Assembly (NCBI GenBank): GCA_011317545.1
Contig: WUJK01000004.1
Location: forward strand, 248,001-312,000
Direction of reading: 5' to 3'
Source: Coniella vitis
Taxonomy: Eukaryota > Ascomycota > Sordariomycetes > Diaporthales > Schizoparmaceae
Length of the DNA stretch: 64,000 bases
The notes under the pieces are model-generated. The model did no database searches. It saw nothing but the letters and a program-made list of their open reading frames with translations, and was not told the DNA's origin. A program made the translations under genes and the position numbers. Of the stretch, positions 22,457 through 33,108 are shown piece by piece; the stretch's first letter is position 1; every line of letters starts with the position of its first letter.

Positions 22457-24213
22457 TCATGCCAAAGATTCCCGGAGGCTCTCACGCACGGCTTCGATCA
22501 CGCGTCTTTCTATCACATCGATCTGCTCCTCAAACTTATCATCTACCTCCTCATTTACTGCTTGCGTCAAGTTGTCATCCCGCTTGACATCCAAAGCGTC
22601 CAATGAGTCTGCTACGAATCTTTCAGTTGCGTATTGGTGAGCTTCAATTTCGGAGCGGAAGCGATCGATCCGAGAGGTGATATAACGCTGTATCTGTGGA
22701 GGGGGCAGTGCAGCCCCAGCTGCATGGGGTGCCCTGGCATCTCGCAGAGGAGTCGAGGACTGGCTTGCTGTGGTCATGTCGGAAGAACAAGGACTGGCTT
22801 CAGTGGAGATGCTTACGTCCTCGGGTATGTGTATGTAGTCGTCCTCTAGGTCTCCGGCTGTCCCTGTCTGTTGTGCAGTGCTCCTCCATGTGTGCTGGTA
22901 CTGAATCCTGGCCGCTTCATCGAGCAGTGAGGACATTCTGGCACACTTCTCGTCCATGGCTGCACGTCTTTCATCCACGATCGCCATCTTCTGATCCATC
23001 TCTGCAATCTTCTTATCAAGAGCGATCGTCTTCTTGGCCAATACCACATTCTTTCTGTCTAGCGCCAGAATGTGGGTTTCCATCTCTACCAGACTCTTCC
23101 CTAGTGCTATGCTTTTCTTGTCTAAGGCGACAGCCCTCAGATCCTCGATGGCACTTTGCCTGTTGATGGCTGTGATTTTCTTATCAAGCTCCCGCAGCAG
23201 ATGGTGCACTTGTTGCTCCTTTTCAGTTAGACGTTGCAGCAGCGCCGTAGCCTCGTCAATCTTTGTGGGTCGCGGTAGAAGATTGTGCGTTGGATGGATG
23301 CACTTGGGCTGACTTCGGATGACGAGGCGGTTCGCGGTCGCTTCTGCTGTTGACGCACCGGAGATCCCGGATCACAGGCTGGCGGGTGGGATGCCGAGCC
23401 GATGCTAGAGTATGCGGGTGGTACGCATTCGACGCCACTACCGGGGACTGGGTACAACAGCTCGGCTCTGACATCAACCTCCCTACCACCGCCTCCACGG
23501 AACAGGGAGCGTCTGTCGAGAAATTCGGCTTCCACAGATGGATCACTGTCTTGCTCGTTGCCGGAACAACCCCTCTGAACGGTAGAACATATTGCCGCAA
23601 GGCGTGGTCGAAGACTTTGAACCCATGCCATAGCAGCGGTATCATGGGTAGGAAGGCGCACGTGAACCTCGAGGCATCTCGTCAAGAGGCCAATGGCAGC
23701 AAAGGAGTCTGATACTGTTGTGGGATGAAAAGGGGCGAGGCGGGCTGGCACAATGAGTGTGATGGCGCCTGACCTTTTGAAGCGAAAGTGGATAATGTTT
23801 CGATCAATCGACATGGTGTGAATGTCCTTGGACAAGATGTGGAGGTAGAGAGTTGTGGCCTGATTCGCTACTCTTCTCCCCTCGGCCACGTTGACGCCTG
23901 CAGCAGAGGCTGAGTGCGAGTTCTTGTCTGTATCTGGCTCTGTGGCCAGCTTTGGTTCCATTTCTAGACGAGTCTCGCTCTGTGTCTCTGTATCTGGTAT
24001 AGTCTCAGTAGGACGTGCGGCAGAGACTTGGACAGTGGTGCGAAGTCTGAAGAGAATCGTGTTCCTGTGCGGGTGCTGAAAGATGCGCATCGAGACGGCA
24101 ACCGGTGGCACGGTTGGAGGGCCAGAGAGAAGACAACCATCAAGGTGAATAGAGCTCTGTGCCGATTGGATACCAGGAGAAGCTGGCGGTCGGAGTGGGT
24201 TGTGGTCGGCCAT
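22457..24213 (-). CDS. Coiled-coil protein of unknown function
   Basis: I propose two exons, 24213-23314 and 23260-22457 (567 residues). The 53-nt intron runs from a weak GTCAGC donor to a CACAAAG acceptor in phase 0, joining TASSSE to IDEATALLQRL. Without it the first frame stops within 30 codons and the second has no start, so a join is needed; a sequencing or real frameshift is the alternative. Residues 301-420 form a very regular seven-residue coiled coil with repeated ALDKK-like heptads (VALDKKS, IALGKSL, LALDRKN, IALDKKI). The N-terminal half has a compact region around residues 115-205 (FRLRT, TLYLHILSKD, NIIHFRFKRSGAITLIVPA) that I cannot assign. The acidic C-terminus has a second helical segment. 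No signal peptide or membrane helix is seen. It lies just outside the cluster and has no evident link to it. Confidence 0.65.
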
Positions 24214-24522
24214 TATAGGCCGTCTGTCAGGTCAACCCAGGTGGCCTCAATAAGGCAGAGCACTTGTCAGCAGAGGTTAATTCAAGGTGACGGGCCATCG
24301 TCTCGTATCAGGAACAGGCAGAGCTGACACATCAGGCGGCGACAAGAGAACATGAAGAAGCAAAAGATAAAAAAAAATCCCTCGTGTCACGTAATGCGAC
24401 ACAAGATCTGCCCACCCACCCAGGCTTTGAGTGTGATCGAGCAGCCTTGACTCTGTGAGGTCTTGTGTGTGCTGGTGATGTTGTGCCGGTGGTGCTAATG
24501 CTAACTTGCGCATCGGTCCACA

Positions 24523-25000
24523 GCGTACCAAGACGTCTCTATACCGTGCACAACGACCAGTCCCCGTCTAGCAGGCTTAAAACCCCCGTTGCTCTCCAGC
24601 TTAGAACCGGAGTCCAGGTCGCAACCGCAGACTCCAATCCTATAGCATAGCTAAGAGCGCACAATAGCAACGTTTGGTACGCGTTGGACTGGTGGCAGAA
24701 GTTTGTTGTAGAATAGGACTGGAGACAGAGAGGATGAGAAAAGGGAAAAAAGATGGCCATCCACACTGCTTATCAATCCGCCGCGAACCAAAGAGTCTCT
24801 GTCCCGTGCACAACGACAGTCCCCGTCTAGCAGGCTTAAAACCCCCGTTGCTCTCCAGCTTAGAATTGGAGTCCAGGTCGCAACCGCAGACTCTAGCTCT
24901 ATAGCATAGCTTACGAGCGCACGGCAGCGACGATCAGTAGGCGTTGGAATGATGGCAGGTGTTTATTGCAAAACAGGGTTGCAGAAAGAAAAAAGATGTA
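24523..25000. repeat. Two diverged tandem copies of a ~220-bp unit
   Basis: Copy A (about 24523-24750) and copy B (about 24782-25000) share a long, nearly identical core. It includes CCCCGTCTAGCAGGCTTAAA, then CCCCCGTTGCTCTCCAGCTT, and then GTCCAGGTCGCAACCGCAGA. Similarity fades into the 3' parts (GCGTTGGA.TG.TGGCAG). No ORF is shared. The origin could be a local duplication of a small non-autonomous element; I see no terminal inverted repeat or target-site duplication. Confidence 0.8.
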
Positions 25001-25799
25001 GGGAAAAGGGGGACATGGATGAAGAGAGGGCAGAAGAAGGAGTAGGAGAGAGGGAGAAGAGAGGGGGTGAAGAGAGGGGAAAAGGGGTACCGAGATGCGT
25101 ATCCCCGAGCGCGTCAGCGCGTTAAGCGCCATATTATGTAACAGTAGCCAAGCGCAAGCTGCCTGGTGGGTGGGGTCCCGTTGTAGGTGAGTAGCCAATC
25201 AAGCCTATGCAGATCCTGAGTCAGCAAAAGCTTGCCTGCCGGCTTGCACGCGTGAGCACGTGAAGATAATGCAACCTACGGAGCCGCATCGGCCGCGCTG
25301 CCCCAAAAAAGGAAAGGCCGAGTGTTACCCCTTATCATACATAGTAGTACTTTACGTGCCGTTGACCAATCTCGATGTCAACCAGTAGGAAACAAAGTAA
25401 CAATACAAGATGAATTATGAAGGTATTATTGAGATACAGTAAGCTCTTCCAAATATGTGAAATCCATCACCATGACTGGACATGAAATGCGGCGCTCTGT
25501 CAAGAGCTGCGATCCTTCGGACCGCTTATAAACTAACGGGGGATTTGATCCGATTCGTGGCCAAGATGGGCTCTTGCTTACCATACGCTGCTGCCTGCGT
25601 ACTCCTGCAGCGGTGCGATTTGTTTATCAAGCAATCCTTCAGCTTCCGAGTGAACGCGTATGCATATGTACAACATGGCCACGTCCAATGAACGTGCAGA
25701 GGTTGATGACAGCCATGGCCGGTTCTAACCGCCGGGTGGTTTTGTCATCATGCGCGATAGCGACCTAAATTATAGAGTGCATGCTTCTCGCATCTACCC

Positions 25800-25806
25800 T
25801 ATAAAG
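25800..25806 (+). promoter_or_regulatory. TATA box of the cupin gene
   Basis: TATAAAG lies 134 bp upstream of the ATG at 25934. It is followed by a CA-rich, G-poor leader typical of fungal 5' untranslated regions. Confidence 0.55.
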
Positions 25807-25933
25807 AACACCAGGAACGCAAAGGCATAACGGATATCAACACATTATACTCAACAGACACAACAGTTCAATCACCCTTACCCATTCCCTTAGATCACTG
25901 ACCTGCTCTATCCCTTACTCACCAAGAAGTACA

Positions 25934-26788
25934 ATGTCTTCAAACGTCCTGCCCCCTCCTCGTCGCATCACGGCGTCCAACCTCCCACTGCCCTCTCAGC
26001 ATGCCAACGACGCAGCTGCAGAGCCAGGAGTAGAAGTCAGAGTCGATACGCTTGAAAACTTAGAGATCCCAGGATTCAATGGGACTCTGCGCCGCGCGAG
26101 GGTGGCTACAGAGGAACAGATCCCGACAAGCAACGATGGGCAGTAAGTGACCGGGCTCACTACAGTCGATCACTGATTGACAGACATAAGGTGTGCTAAG
26201 CAAAAGGATGATTATTAGCGGCGAGATTCCTCTCGCTGATGTCCCTGGTGTGGGCATTGTCTTGCCTGGGGGGGCGAACCTCTACTACCTCGACGTGGCT
26301 CCCAACACAGAAGGAACTATGGTATGTCCGCTGGAATTGGAAGATATCGTGGTCGAAAGTGGCAATGGACTGACCTGGCTCTTACACATAGCACCGCACT
26401 ACGTCGACAGACTACCTCGTCGTCATCTCAGGTACCCTCACCCTCTTGACGCCGCAACCTGAGCCTTTCAGTGTCAAGGATGGTCAGCCAACGTATAGTG
26501 AGCCGACTGTGACGGAGGCTCGCTCTGGCGATGTGATTGCGCAGCGGGGTATTGTGCATGGGTGAGTGTCTCGTCTTGTTCATCATGCTTCTTTGCGATT
26601 TCAAGACGGATGTTGGTACATTTCCAAAAAGAAGTTGAATGCTCACTGTCATTTTATCGCATAGTCTCTCGAATCGCACGAATGAATGGGTACGGGTTTT
26701 GGGTATTGTGCTGGATGCGAAGACAAACAAGGTGCCGGTTGAGGGAGCTGAGAGCGTCAAGGAGCTGTCGGATGCCTGGTTTCCTTAA
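25934..26788 (+). CDS. Small single-domain cupin protein
   Basis: There are four exons: 25934-26142, 26207-26321, 26392-26561 and 26665-26788 (205 residues). All introns have good GTAAGT, GTATGT or GTGAGT donors, and the phases match. The joined middle reads NTEGTM, then HRTTSTDYLVVISG, the first cupin motif with a metal-ligand His. The second motif is RSGDVIAQRGIVHG. It has one beta-barrel domain, no signal peptide, and is probably cytosolic. Such small fungal cupins are mostly uncharacterised; some act as cyclases or isomerases in polyketide pathways. This one is about 4 kb from the OMT, so membership of the cluster is possible but not shown. The gene is compact and appears intact. Confidence 0.85.
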
Positions 26789-28060
26789 ACCGCGATTTGA
26801 ATATCTTGACAAGTGCCAATAAAGGCTCGGGGCATTTTGTGGAGTGGAGTAACCATACTGAGATGGGAAGTTTCTTTATTTTGGAAGCGCATCAATATAT
26901 ATGTGCCTTGCTGTATAGGCTGCTGTGCCAGAAGGGCAACCAGGTTATCCAAGTCTGCAGCGAAGGTGCGTGGCACCGACTAGTATAATATAAAGTCTTA
27001 AGCTTGACTACTGTCTGAACATCGAGAATGCAGTTGCTTCCTGGCACTCTGTGATTATGTTAGCGGTATACTAGATTTCACGTGCCACAAGTGCACACAT
27101 GCACGTTGATCCAATGATGGCTGGTATGGTGAACGTCCACATCATCCTAATCAAAAACCACAACCCCTCCGGCTAGCCAAGCTTTGTCTTGACGCTCAAT
27201 CCAATTCAACACCGAGGCGGTCAAATGGTGATAGGTTCCACGGCGGTCTTGGCATGGTGACATTTTGTGGACCGTGAACGCCATCACCAGCTCGCCAATC
27301 TCTCAATAGCGCCCTGCACATACCAAGTATGCAAGAGCATAACGTTGTGATTTGTCGACTATTGCGGTGCTGTTATATGTATAAGGTTAGTAACAATGTA
27401 CAGGACTCGCTTAGACGGCAACTATGGCATGGCCTGGGACGATGAGCACATGGCTGCCAGATATTTCACCCATGTCTCTTGCAGCAACGCTATTCGTGAA
27501 ACCAGAAGAAAGGGCCTGGCAACATTGGCTCTGATAAGCTTAAATCGACGTTTTTGGATTGTGTCATGAGCGGATAAACTCATCATTGGTGGAATCGACG
27601 TCAAAAAGGGAGAGTTTAGTTCGCGGCAGAGACGTGTGTGAAGATGGCGCCATTGGAATTGCGAATATCACCAAGTCGACAATCTCGCCCAGGTCACCAG
27701 TGACGGCGCATTGCTGGGCGGACAGCGTTGCATTCGCCCATGTCGAGTGGGCCCTTGCGCCATCCAGGTGCAGAAGCAGTCGACCGTCGAGGTGTGTGGT
27801 GGGTGTGGATGGGAATAATCAGGCAATTACGGTGTATTTCGGCGGTCCACCAAATTCCATGCCTCCTTATACGTGACCATCGAGAGCATTTAAGACCGAG
27901 GGCGTCCGGCTCCCAGATCACCACGAGTTTCTTGGCAGCCTTTCGGAAGAGCAGCCGAGAACTGAGTGTGCAGGCCTGTGTTCGCCGCTTGAGATAGCCA
28001 TAACAAGTCGCCACTGACTGCACGGCATCGATCGGATCCCCGGGCCAGATTATCACCGTC
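26789..28060. other. Gene-free stretch
   Basis: About 1.3 kb between the cupin and the PL4 lyase. The ORFs are short and unlike known proteins. I see no repeat or RNA gene. Confidence 0.5.
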
Positions 28061-30314
28061 ATGGCTCCCAAGCAACAGCTGCTGTCCAGCTTGGGCCTTG
28101 GCTCGTTGCTGTTCGGCGCAGCCTCTGCCGCGGGTCCCTTCTTGACGCAGACTGGCAGCCAGGAATGGGTGTTTGGCAATGATCTCTGGAACGTCACCCA
28201 GAACGCCAGTTATGCCACGAAGCTATTTTCGACCATCCTGCCCGGTCAGGATCTCGTGGGTACTGCCTACGGGCACTATTCAGACATTGGTATGTAAAGA
28301 ACCCGCTTTCCTGTACTTATATCTGGTGGGTAGAAGCGAGAGAAGGATGGGAAATGAGGTTGGAAGAGCTCTGTTGCGATTATGAGATGCGACATGGGTT
28401 ACTGGGTCGACCGCATGCAGCAGAGAATGCGAACTCGCATAGACATCACACGCATGCCTCATCACTCAACACCTGCAATACAAATGCTGACCACTTCCAG
28501 ACGGCGCAACTCTTGTCGAGTATACTGACGCCTCTATCGTGGCATCTGGCGACGATTGGATCGATATATCCTTCGTGTCGGCTGATATCGACATCCACTG
28601 GGTTGTTTTCGAGGACCTTCAGGTGAGTGACATGCTTCAATGGCTTGATAAGGGGCTCTGGCACATCTTCTCATCGCAAATCGTTATCTAACACTTGCAA
28701 AACTTAGGGTGCGTATCACTACGTTGTCAACAAGGAACTGCCATCACTCGAAATCCTGCGCACGCTCTGGCGTCTGAACCCGGACATTTTCTTGAATGGC
28801 CGCACCAACATCAAGGACGACATCCTGCCCCCTTTCTCGTTGTACGCCAACGCAACAAAAGTACAGGATGAAACCTTTGAGCTGGCCAACGGCACCATCA
28901 TCACCAAGTATGACTGGTCCAACTTTGTGCGCTACCGGGACTTTTACGGCATCTACGGACCCGATGTTGCCGGCTCTTGGTGGATTCACCCTTCCACCGA
29001 GTACTTTACGGGCAGTCAGCTCAGCCAGACTTTGACTGTGAGCGATTTGAGGCCTCTGAAAAGCGTTTGACCGCCCTGAATACGTTGCTGATGTGTTTTT
29101 ATAACGATTAGGTTCACCGAGAGTCTTCGACCGGGGACAGGTAAGTCCTCATGGGTCGTATCATCACTGAGATCCAATGCTAATGTCAGATCAGTGTTCA
29201 GCTCAACGTTTTCCAAGACACCAGCCACTTCCGAGTTGGTGCCTATGTGACTCCCCCCGTGGGAAAGATCTGGGGCCCATGGCTTTGGTACCTGGTAAGT
29301 CACCACCGGTCTTTTCGCATCAAAAGCTGGTTCCCGAGAGAGGGAGAGAGAGAGAGATTCCCAGCTTACTAACAGATATAACTCCCACGCAAACAGAACA
29401 ACGGCTCGAAAGAAGACGTCGAACAGCGCCGCGCCCAGGAACTGGCCTCCTGGCCTTACTCGTGGCTCAACAACACAGCGTACCATACTCGTGGTGAAAT
29501 CACCGGCACTCTGACCCTCAGCGATGGCCGCCCAGCCGCCGGCGCCTCGGTCTTCCTGGGCGACACCGACGTCTCCATCCGCCCGCTCGTCCAGGGCACA
29601 AACTACTACTACACCACGCAGGCCGACGAGAACGGCTCCTTCAGCTTCCCCGATGTGCGCACGGGCGACTACGGCCTGTACGCGTGGGCGGACGGCGGCG
29701 CGCTGGCAGACGTCTACACCAACGTGACCGTGACGCCCGTCACAGTCACCGAGGGCGAGACGACAGCGCTGGGCGAGGTCGAGTGGGCGCTCCCGACGGG
29801 GCGCACCGAGATCTTCCGTCTCGGCGACTTTGATAAGAACGCGAGCGAGTTTGCCAACGGCGGGCTGCCGTACAAGTTCAACGTCACGTCGCTGAGCCCC
29901 GCCAACCTGACCTTTGTGATTGGCGAGTCGGACGTCGCGACGGACTGGTACTATGCCAGCTCGGCACTGGGCACGTGGACGATCCAGTTCGAGATTGACG
30001 CCGCGGATCTGGCGACCTATGGCGCCAACGGGTCGGCCTTGCTGAGTATCTCTCTGGCGGGGTACTCGCAGAGCCAGGCGCAGAACATTGACGTCAACGG
30101 AGTGTTGCTCGGCTCGCTCAACGTCGATGTTCTCACGAGTGACCCTGGGCTGTATAGATCGTCGCGTATCGCCGGCGAGTGGAGGTTCATCCAGTACGAG
30201 ATTGACCCGGCGGATCTGGTTGCGGGCACCAACACCATTGGGTTCACCATTACCAGGTTCACTGAATGGCGCGGATTCATGTGGGACAGCATCTTCTTGG
30301 AGTGGCAGAGTTAG
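28061..30314 (+). CDS. rglC: Rhamnogalacturonate lyase (polysaccharide lyase family 4)
   Basis: There are six exons: 28061-28289, 28501-28622, 28708-29037, 29112-29140, 29195-29294 and 29397-30314 (575 residues). An N-terminal signal peptide ends in FGAASAAGP, so the enzyme is secreted. The catalytic domain starts GPFLTQTGSQEWVFGND and includes AYHYVVNKELPSLEILRTLW, TNIKDDILPP and VHRESSTGDS. A fibronectin-III-like domain follows (GEITGTLTLSDGRPAAGASV). A carbohydrate-binding-like beta-sandwich domain runs from about residue 400 to the end (FRLGDFDKNASEF..). This order is characteristic of PL4, which cuts rhamnogalacturonan-I of pectin by beta-elimination. Exon 4 is a 29-nt micro-exon. Symbol by similarity to the Aspergillus RglC subgroup; moderate confidence. 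Confidence 0.88.
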
Positions 30315-31082
30315 GTCTTGTGCAAAATTGTATAGTACTGGTGGACCTTGTCCAGAGTGAAAGCAAAGAGCATAGACAGAACATCAACTACGCTAGTAAA
30401 GGTATAAAACTTTCCTGAAGAGCAATCATCTCCGCCTCCAAGACGACAAAAGCAGCCGCTGCGCTGTGAAAATGGCTTCATAATACTACACTGCGCCACA
30501 AGCCCGATAATCATATCTCATAACTTCCTGCGCTGTAGAGGACGCACACAATTTACAACAGCCAAGCAGACACAGGCATAAAAGCACCAGCACGAATAAG
30601 TCGAGCCTATCGACGAGGTTAATGTCAGACCTACCCAGACAATAATAAAGGCTGTCGCCGGCTGCATCCGACCCTGTCAGAATAACCGGTACACAAGCCT
30701 TCGGGGTCGAGTCTCATCTGCCCGCAATCCGCTTCTTCCACGTTAAGAACAAGGTGAGACGTTACTGGCTGCACCCGACCCTGTCAGGATAACCAGCATA
30801 CGTCTTCCTCGTCTGGTGGAACGTTACTAGCTGCACCCGACCCTGTCAGGATAACTAGCATACGTCTTTTTCGCGGATAGCTACTTGGCAATAAGGTCGA
30901 ACGTTACTGGTTGCACCCGACCCTGTTAGGATAACCAGCATACGTCTTCCTCGTCTGGTGGAACGTTACTGGCTGCACCCGACCCTGTCAGGATAACCAG
31001 CATACGTCTCCCTCGTCGATAGCTACTTGGCAGGTAGTATGGCATGCTCAAGTGCCTTGCCTGTGCCCTGCTGTTTGATCAA
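30315..31082. other. Intergenic with quasi-palindromic repeats
   Basis: This lies between the PL4 lyase and the downstream end of the minus-strand disordered protein. Its right half is filled by the 32-nt repeat family described separately. Confidence 0.6.
30658..31048. repeat. Five 32-nt quasi-palindromes in larger direct repeats
   Basis: Copies sit at 30658-30689, 30765-30796, 30827-30858, 30907-30938 and 30969-31000, each exactly 32 nt. They share the core GCACCCGACCCTGTCAGGAT flanked by complementary 6-nt arms. The arms are CCGGCT/AACCGG, CTGGCT/AACCAG, CTAGCT/AACTAG, CTGGTT/AACCAG and CTGGCT/AACCAG. The last four copies form two ~142-bp dimers (30765-30906 and 30907-31048), with ACGTTA before each arm and CATACGTC after it. 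Confidence 0.9.
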
Positions 31083-32558
31083 TTAGCTGGATACTCTGGC
31101 CTCACCGCTGGCCCCGAGGTAGAAAAGCAGCGAGTCCTTTTCTCCTGCTGCTTGCCGCCGTGTACGGGTTACACGAGGGGACGATAATACATCCTTGCCT
31201 GCCTTGGGTCGTCCAGGGTCTTTGCGCTTCCGGTGCGCAGACTTGTCCTTGGTATCGGGCTTTGGTCCTTTATCTGAGTTACGGTTGACGCCGTCTTGTT
31301 TTGTTCGCCGGCCTTTTGAGGAGTTGCCTGCTGGCTCCAAGCCGCTGCCCGCTTCCGTGCCCTGCAATACTGGGCTCTTAGGAGGTGACTGTGCCTCTGG
31401 GCTGTCTGTCCTCGTCCTTTTGCTGGGTCGGCGGTCTTGCGTTTCTTGTAGGCTGTCAGATTCCTGCCCCTCATCTTGACGAGCCCGTTTCTTGCTCCTG
31501 GACTTTGTAGTTGGAGGAGGCGCTGGTGGTGTTGCGGCTCGCGGTGCGGCTGGCTGTGATGATGGACTTGATTCCTGTTTTGGTGACTGTACTTTCAGAC
31601 CGTCTGCTCTCGTCCTTTTGTTGGGTCGGCGCTCTTGCGTTTCAGTTAGGCTATCAGCTTCCTGCTGCTCCTCATCATCTTGGCGAACCCGTTTCTTGCT
31701 CCTGGGTTTTGTAGCTGGGACAGGCGCTGGTGGTGTTGCGGCTCTCTGTGACGACGGACTTGACTCCTCTCTTGCCTGCGTCGTAGATGCTGGCCGGCGT
31801 CGACGACCTCGAGTTTGGTATCCTTTCTCGACCCGGTGAGGGGACTTGCGCGCATGGCCGGCCTGGAGCTTCTCTCGATCGCGCGATGTACGCCTGCGTG
31901 GTGGGCTAGTAGCTGTCCATATCTCTTGAATATCGGTTGCCTCGAGCGGGGCACGTTCAAGGTCAGGCGGTGATGGGCTCGCCGAGGAGCGGGGCGAGGC
32001 AGAGGACCTCGCGGTGACGAATGATGGTGTCGTCGAGGCGGCGCGCAACCTTGCAGCCGGGGGCTTTGCCGGAGGATGTGCGGCATCTTTTGGTGGGAAG
32101 GCCTCTTCTAGGTTTTGTTTCAGGCAGGCGAAGAACCAAACCATCTGATCGAAAGACTTAAAATGATTGATGGACGTCAGATCACCTCTTATTCGGACCG
32201 GGGCGGTGCGGACGCTACTTGCGTCACAGATTGCTTTGAAGAACAAGGTCTTTAACTCGGCAAATCTGAGTTCGCGACGTTCCTTGAGGAGGCTATACAG
32301 CTCTGCACGATCACGAGCCACCGAGCTGAGATAGGCAAGATCAGCAGCGAAGGCGTCGGAATCCTGAAGCAACATAGTACACGTATTGAAGCGTCGCCCA
32401 AGTGTGGTGAACATCTCATTTTCGTCCATACCGAATTTCGGTGCGTCCCATCGGAGATGGGGCTCATCATAGAATAAGAGGTCGTCGCCCTGACAATACA
32501 TCTCAGGCCAGTCCTTCATCGGATCGGGATAATCTACCCACGGATCAGAAGGGTCCAT
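31083..32558 (-). CDS. Basic, mostly disordered protein, unknown function
   Basis: This is an intronless ORF of 491 residues. The first 160 residues look folded and helical (LRWDAPKFGMDENEMFTTLG, RDRAELYSLLKERRELRFAE). The rest is Ser/Pro/Lys/Arg-rich with many basic clusters such as KPRSKKRVRQD and KRKDPGRPK, which would serve as nuclear-localisation or DNA-contact segments. A ~65-residue segment is present twice: SSPSSQ..ATPPAP..RSKKRVRQD..TQERRPNKRTRAD, and again with RSKKRARQD..TQDRRPSKRTRTD. I recognise no family. It may be a lineage-specific nuclear protein. Its stop lies about 80 bp from the 32-nt repeat array. Confidence 0.6.
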   Translation of the reverse strand: MDPSDPWVDYPDPMKDWPEMYCQGDDLLFYDEPHLRWDAPKFGMDENEMFTTLGRRFNTCTMLLQDSDAFAADLAYLSSVARDRAELYSLLKERRELRFAELKTLFFKAICDASSVRTAPVRIRGDLTSINHFKSFDQMVWFFACLKQNLEEAFPPKDAAHPPAKPPAARLRAASTTPSFVTARSSASPRSSASPSPPDLERAPLEATDIQEIWTATSPPRRRTSRDREKLQAGHARKSPHRVEKGYQTRGRRRRPASTTQAREESSPSSQRAATPPAPVPATKPRSKKRVRQDDEEQQEADSLTETQERRPNKRTRADGLKVQSPKQESSPSSQPAAPRAATPPAPPPTTKSRSKKRARQDEGQESDSLQETQDRRPSKRTRTDSPEAQSPPKSPVLQGTEAGSGLEPAGNSSKGRRTKQDGVNRNSDKGPKPDTKDKSAHRKRKDPGRPKAGKDVLSSPRVTRTRRQAAGEKDSLLFYLGASGEARVSS

Positions 32559-33108
32559 TGTATCTGCATATATACCAGTGGGCTGCTGCTCGGGGGGGGG
32601 TCGTGGTAGCGGAAGGCTGGTGGGAAACTTTATGCATTTGCGCTAGGACTGAGCTGGGATGGGAGGTGGGCGCCGCGCCATACTTATACTTGAGCAAGCA
32701 CTGGGCGCTTGCTGCAGGGCACCTGCAGTGGCCTTACAGGCCTGCACGGCACTTTATAGTGGACCCTGGCTCACCAAGCTCCACAGTGAGGCATCTTCAC
32801 ATCCAACGGTATACGTAGCCAACCGCATGGTCTATGCAGCAACTCAGTGTATTCGAAGTATTTGGTTGACCAAGCAAAATAAAATGATCATCTGAGAGGC
32901 TGTGCTGCTGAGGGTGTTCTGTAAATGTGTGTGTGTGTGTGTGTGCGTTTCCCGTGAAGGGGGGGGGGTGCGCGGCCGGCAAGCCTGCCAGCTGCTTACT
33001 CAACGGGTTCTCATTGTTATGTTGCGCTGCTGCCAAGTAGAGCAGGCACTGAATAGATGCTCAGCTTATCACATGCAATTCAATTCAACATTTATCGATT
33101 ACCTGCAG
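32559..33108. other. Intergenic with (TG)n microsatellite
   Basis: This separates the start of the disordered protein from the end of the kinase. It has ten TG units at 32926-32945 and G-runs at about 32591-32600 and 32960-32968. No gene is seen. Confidence 0.55.

Larger units (their letters stand above)
24214..25933. other. Gene-free stretch containing a tandem duplication
   Basis: About 1.7 kb with no convincing ORF. It holds two ~220-bp direct copies (listed separately), a purine-rich GA/GGAGA stretch around 25015-25085, one ACATAGTA at 25339-25346, and the cupin promoter at the right end. Confidence 0.5.

Noticed and set aside
25934..26788. The small cupin as a member of the polyketide cluster
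   Set aside because: Similar cupins occur in such clusters, but the coiled-coil gene and nearly 4 kb separate it from the OMT. I left it as a separate gene.
30658..31048. 32-nt repeats as a CRISPR array
   Set aside because: Spacing is irregular (62-107 bp), the intervening DNA is itself repeated, there are no cas genes, and the genome is fungal.
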